Program-made: the position numbers and the translations under genes
Notes under the pieces: model-generated
Database searches by the model: none
What the model saw: the letters and a program-made list of their open reading frames with translations, nothing else
What the model was told of the DNA's origin: nothing
NCBI GenBank assembly: GCA_016291595.1
Contig: JAEEXN010000019.1
Span: 1 to 36,101 of the forward strand
DNA from: Prevotella sp.
GTDB lineage: Bacteria; Bacteroidota; Bacteroidia; Bacteroidales; Bacteroidaceae
Reading direction: 5' to 3'
Length of the DNA stretch: 36,101 bases
Shown here: positions 33,106 through 36,101 of the stretch, one piece after another
Numbering within the stretch: the first letter of the stretch is position 1
Layout: the number at the start of each line of letters is the position of its first letter

Positions 33106-33525
33106 ATGATAGGAAAAAATGTTTTTGCAAAGGATACCAACCAGGTTGGCTACTTTGAACCAAGTTTAGAAAGTGAGTTGTTTGCAAAGCGACTCGTGTC
33201 TGCAATCTCTAAGGGTAGTGATCACATCTCCCTTACTCTAACGGAGAAAGGTGCTGTCGCCTTTGCCCGTGAACTCTCTGAGCGGCTTTTGGCCGAAAAA
33301 GCTCAAAAACATGATAGCGATATTAACAAACAAGAGGAACTGATTCCCAAAAGCGAAGTCATGAAAATGCTGTCAGTTAGTTCTACGACTTTGTGGCTGT
33401 GGAACAATAACAAGTACCTCCCACAGATCAATATCGGCCGTAAGGTTTTCTATCGCGCAGAGGATATTCAGAAGCTACGCAGAGGAAATACCAATGAAAA
33501 TTCTGCCGGCAATATAAACAAATAA
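33106..33525 (+). CDS. helix-turn-helix protein (excisionase/MerR-like)
   Basis: The 139-aa product has an N-terminal part with an acidic/basic helix region. The C-terminal DNA-binding domain at about residues 80-128 reads PKSEVMKMLSVSSTTLWLWN, then IGRKVFYRAEDIQKLRRG, as in HTH_17 excisionase-type proteins. In Bacteroidetes such proteins sit at the start of plasmid and ICE modules as regulators or recombination directionality factors. parA follows after 17 bp. It may bind the inverted repeat at 33015-33050; that is inference. Confidence 0.75.
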   Translation: MIGKNVFAKDTNQVGYFEPSLESELFAKRLVSAISKGSDHISLTLTEKGAVAFARELSERLLAEKAQKHDSDINKQEELIPKSEVMKMLSVSSTTLWLWNNNKYLPQINIGRKVFYRAEDIQKLRRGNTNENSAGNINK

Positions 33526-33542
33526 AATAAAAGCATTATCAC

Positions 33543-34193
33543 ATGAGTAAAATTATTCTCTTCTCGAATATCAAGGGCGGTGTAGGCAAGACTACTCTGT
33601 GTGCCAATTTCGCAGAGTACCTTTCTATGAAGGGAATCTCTGTTGTAGCAGTGGATGCCGACCTACAGGCATCTTTGTCAAGGCATCGTGATCGTGATTT
33701 GGAGGCAGACCCGGGGCAGACTGTGCCCTGGGCCATTGCCCGCCTCAATACACTTGATGGTAAGATAGTAAAAGAGGCAATGAATGAATATAAAGAGCAA
33801 GACGGTATTGTATTGATTGACTGTCCGGGGAATCTCAACGACAATAACCTAGCCATTATCTATGCTGTGGCAGATCTCATCGTTATCCCGATGGCCTATG
33901 ATGTAGACACCATCGATGCAACAGGTATTTTCGTAGCCGTCATCAGACGACAGTCAAAAGCCAGGCTCGTTTTCGTGCCGAACCGCATCAATGTGACAGA
34001 GGGCAAGGCGCGTGAACGAGAAATGAGAGATGAAACCATCTCTGTTCTTGGCCGACTGGGAACGGTCACGCCAAGAATCAAGCAGAGTGTGGTCGTCAAG
34101 CGATATTCTACACTCTACCCTCTCGACAAGTACCAGTATGCTGCCGTTGAATACACTTTTGACAGAATCATTGAAATCATCAATCAACTATAA
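33543..34193 (+). CDS. parA: ParA family ATPase
   Basis: ParA-type ATPases move plasmids or chromosomal elements using an ATP-dependent nucleoid gradient. The 216-aa product has the deviant Walker A KGGVGKTT (11-18), VVAVDADLQASLSRH (switch I region) and IVLIDCPGN (Walker B). Length suits small type Ib ParA without an N-terminal HTH. The next gene starts 3 bp later, as expected for the ParA partner. The operon HTH-parA-partner-primase points to a plasmid or integrative element. Confidence 0.9.
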   Translation: MSKIILFSNIKGGVGKTTLCANFAEYLSMKGISVVAVDADLQASLSRHRDRDLEADPGQTVPWAIARLNTLDGKIVKEAMNEYKEQDGIVLIDCPGNLNDNNLAIIYAVADLIVIPMAYDVDTIDATGIFVAVIRRQSKARLVFVPNRINVTEGKAREREMRDETISVLGRLGTVTPRIKQSVVVKRYSTLYPLDKYQYAAVEYTFDRIIEIINQL

Positions 34194-34196
34194 GAC

Positions 34197-34553
34197 ATGG
34201 AACAGAAAAAAATAATAAACCCGTTGTTTTCAAAAAACGACAACGGGGTTTCACTCGCAGAGAGTGTCACAAAGATAATAGGTGCAAACGCTGAGTCCAA
34301 AGATAAGACAGCTGTTTTACGTAAAGAGAAGTCTGATTGGCATGCTATTGGATGGAAGAAGTTCATAGAAGGTCTGGAGGACTATACTGGTGTTAGGGGA
34401 CAAGGTTCAGCCGTCTGGCTACCCACAGAGGTTAAGAAACTGATAGAGCAACTACGGGCTAACTCTGAGCGCAACATCCCCATTCGCGCTCTTGCAGCGG
34501 CCATGATTGTTGCCTTCATCGAGGAACACAGAAAGGAGCTGAACGGCCTTTAA
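34197..34553 (+). CDS. probable ParA partner / DNA-binding protein
   Basis: The 118-aa product has a polar N-terminus. Its C-terminal domain reads GSAVWLPTEVKKLIEQLRAN, then IPIRALAAAMIVAFIEEHRKEL. This has the strand-helix-helix layout of ribbon-helix-helix proteins, similar in size to DUF3408/TraB-like proteins of Bacteroides elements. Spacing of 3 bp to parA strongly suggests a joint role in partition. I assign no precise family. Confidence 0.6.
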   Translation: MEQKKIINPLFSKNDNGVSLAESVTKIIGANAESKDKTAVLRKEKSDWHAIGWKKFIEGLEDYTGVRGQGSAVWLPTEVKKLIEQLRANSERNIPIRALAAAMIVAFIEEHRKELNGL

Positions 34554-34613
34554 TCCCCATACCATTATATATTATAAAGTTACACTTATATAATACAAAA
34601 GTAATTTTCTATT

Positions 34614-36101
34614 ATGATTGAACAGAAATATATTGATGAAGTTCTCGACAAAGTAGATCTGACGGAAGTGGCTGAAGACTATGGTATCACCCTGAAGCTT
34701 AAAGGACATCGTGCTTGGGCCTGTTGCCCCTTCCACAATGAGGACACGGCTTCGTTTTGCATCGATACGGCCAAGAACTTATACCACTGCTTTGGATGTG
34801 GTAAGGGTGGCAACGTCATCAACTTCGTCATGGAGACGGCTGGCCTTACTTTCCCTTTGGCCGTGAAAAAGCTTCTGAAAGAAAAACTGGGCCATGACCT
34901 TACGGATAAGGAAATGAAGTCAACACCCGAAGAAGAGGAAAAACACAAGAAACGGGAGTCCATGCGCATCATCAACGACAGGCTGGCCACATTCTTTGTA
35001 GAACAGCTTCAGAAAGATACGGAAGATGCGAGAATGGCCAAAACCTATATGCTTAGTCGCTGGAATGAGAAGTATTGCCAGGAACAACGTATTGGCTATG
35101 CACCCAAAGACTGGCATTCCGTTGTTGATTTTGCTATTAAGACAGGAATGAGCCTTGACTTGTTGCAGGAGACGGGCATTCTGAGAGTCAGTGAAAAAAA
35201 CAATAAGCTGTATTGCGTCTATAGGAATCGCATCATGATTCCCATAAGAGACAGATACAACCGTATCGAGGGATTCACTGCAAGGGCATTGGATGAAGAT
35301 GCTGATTGTAAATACCTCAACTCTTCGGATAGCGAACTGTACCACAAGTCTCATTCCATCTTCGGCATCGATAGTGCCATACCTTCGGCCAAGAAGCAGG
35401 GAAAACTGTTCCTGGTGGAAGGGGCACCTGATGTCATGAAACTACAGTCACTCGACATTTCCAATGCGATTGCCTCCCTCGGTGGCTCGTGGACTAAGAG
35501 CCAGTTTCAGAAATTGAAAGACTTCCGCCTACAGGATTGTACGCTTTGCTTCATTCCTGATTCAGACATTCCCAAACAGGAAGAAATGATTGGTGCCGGA
35601 TTTGCGAATGTTCTACGTAATGGAGCCCTCGCCATGCGTCAGGGTTTTACCGTCAGTGTGAAGGAGATTCCCAACGACCTCAGCGTAGAACTGCCGAAGA
35701 AGATTGATCCCGATGAGTTTTTCAGCGACAAGACCGACCTCAACAAATTGGAAGAAAGGGAGTTCTTGATATGGGCATTTGAGAAGAAGTTTGATAAGAA
35801 CGGGACTACAGAGGAAAAGCAGAAGGTCATCGATGAAACGTGCAATCTGCTCCTGTGTATCAAGGATGATACCATCTTGGAGCGTTACATCACGGAACTG
35901 GCTAAGATGGACGGTAACAAGACCATCTGGCGACAGGCTTACAATTCTGCTAAGAAGCGCCAGCAGGAACGTATCTCTGAGAAGAACAAGGAAGGTGGCA
36001 TTGACATGCTCCGGTCTTTCGGTTTTACCGTTCAGCATGGATGCTATTATGGCTTCAACAAAAACGGTGACGAAGTACAATGGTCAAACTTCACATTGAA
36101 G
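34614..36101 (+). CDS. CHC2/TOPRIM DNA primase, 3' end beyond the window
   Basis: The frame is open from the ATG at 34614 to the window end (496 codons, no stop). The N-terminal zinc ribbon has CPFH (38-41) and CFGC (59-62), the CHC2 motif of DnaG-type primases. The TOPRIM domain has LFLVEGAPD near residue 265 and FIPDSD near 315. A C-terminal region after about residue 400 is helical and then enters another domain. Such primases replicate plasmids, phages and ICEs in Bacteroidetes. It is 60 bp downstream of the ParA partner and shares its direction. The full product may be a primase-helicase fusion. Confidence 0.85.
   Translation, partial: MIEQKYIDEVLDKVDLTEVAEDYGITLKLKGHRAWACCPFHNEDTASFCIDTAKNLYHCFGCGKGGNVINFVMETAGLTFPLAVKKLLKEKLGHDLTDKEMKSTPEEEEKHKKRESMRIINDRLATFFVEQLQKDTEDARMAKTYMLSRWNEKYCQEQRIGYAPKDWHSVVDFAIKTGMSLDLLQETGILRVSEKNNKLYCVYRNRIMIPIRDRYNRIEGFTARALDEDADCKYLNSSDSELYHKSHSIFGIDSAIPSAKKQGKLFLVEGAPDVMKLQSLDISNAIASLGGSWTKSQFQKLKDFRLQDCTLCFIPDSDIPKQEEMIGAGFANVLRNGALAMRQGFTVSVKEIPNDLSVELPKKIDPDEFFSDKTDLNKLEEREFLIWAFEKKFDKNGTTEEKQKVIDETCNLLLCIKDDTILERYITELAKMDGNKTIWRQAYNSAKKRQQERISEKNKEGGIDMLRSFGFTVQHGCYYGFNKNGDEVQWSNFTLK

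Noticed and set aside
1..36101. tRNA or rRNA genes as integration targets
   Set aside because: I saw no cloverleaf with GTTCRAnNC-type T-loop and acceptor pairing, and no rRNA-like conserved stretches, though a covariance search was not possible.

Overview
The window looks like a chromosome segment of a gut- or rumen-type Prevotella/Segatella (Bacteroidales). The main evidence is the Bacteroidetes promoter signature TAnnTTTG, often with TTTG 18-21 bp upstream, in front of many genes. Family content agrees: DUF3822-RsmD, DUF4923 lipoprotein, DUF2149/ExbB, Prevotella-type tricorn-like proteases, and pectin enzymes with a C-terminal sorting-type tail. No rRNA, tRNA or CRISPR array was found.

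Region 1 (1-13.6 kb) is ordinary core genome. It holds a small membrane protein-DUF3822-rsmD operon, divergent from a RecD-like helicase and rmuC. Next come a porin-like protein, DNA polymerase IV divergent from a thioredoxin-alpha/beta hydrolase fusion, an ExbB/DUF2149 pair whose upstream partner seems lost, a DUF4332 protein, alaS, and a MerR-type regulator. Several intrinsic terminators and divergent promoters are clear.

Region 2 (13.6-25.9 kb) handles secreted macromolecules. Two tandem paralogous tricorn-like S41 proteases of about 1080 aa and a small secreted protein form one probable operon. Divergent from it is a GH28 polygalacturonase, convergent with a PL1 pectate lyase operon, so pectin breakdown is encoded by neighbours.

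Region 3 (25.85-27.48 kb) is about 1.6 kb without a credible gene, and it is the most unusual part of the window. It is packed with inverted repeats at several scales. There are two long inverted elements whose arms are four 7-8 nt units each and whose centres are perfect 36-38 bp AT-only palindromes. A 21-bp GTTGAC repeat occurs in opposite orientations on either side of those two elements. Four palindromes sit at exactly 45-bp pitch, with different stem sequences but kept self-complementarity and a conserved spacer. Simpler inverted elements of related build lie at 5.7, 8.3 and 22.5 kb.

Region 4 (27.5-32.9 kb) starts with two lipoprotein genes and then becomes a graveyard of mobile DNA: a nonsense-mutated tyrosine recombinase, an IS66 transposase remnant, a Bro-N chimera, a truncated surface-protein domain and a truncated ATPase tail, followed by an apparently intact DUF6043-like gene.

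Region 5 (32.9 kb to the end) is a plasmid- or ICE-like module: a 12-bp inverted repeat overlapping a promoter, an HTH protein, ParA, a small probable ParA partner, and a CHC2/TOPRIM primase that runs off the window.
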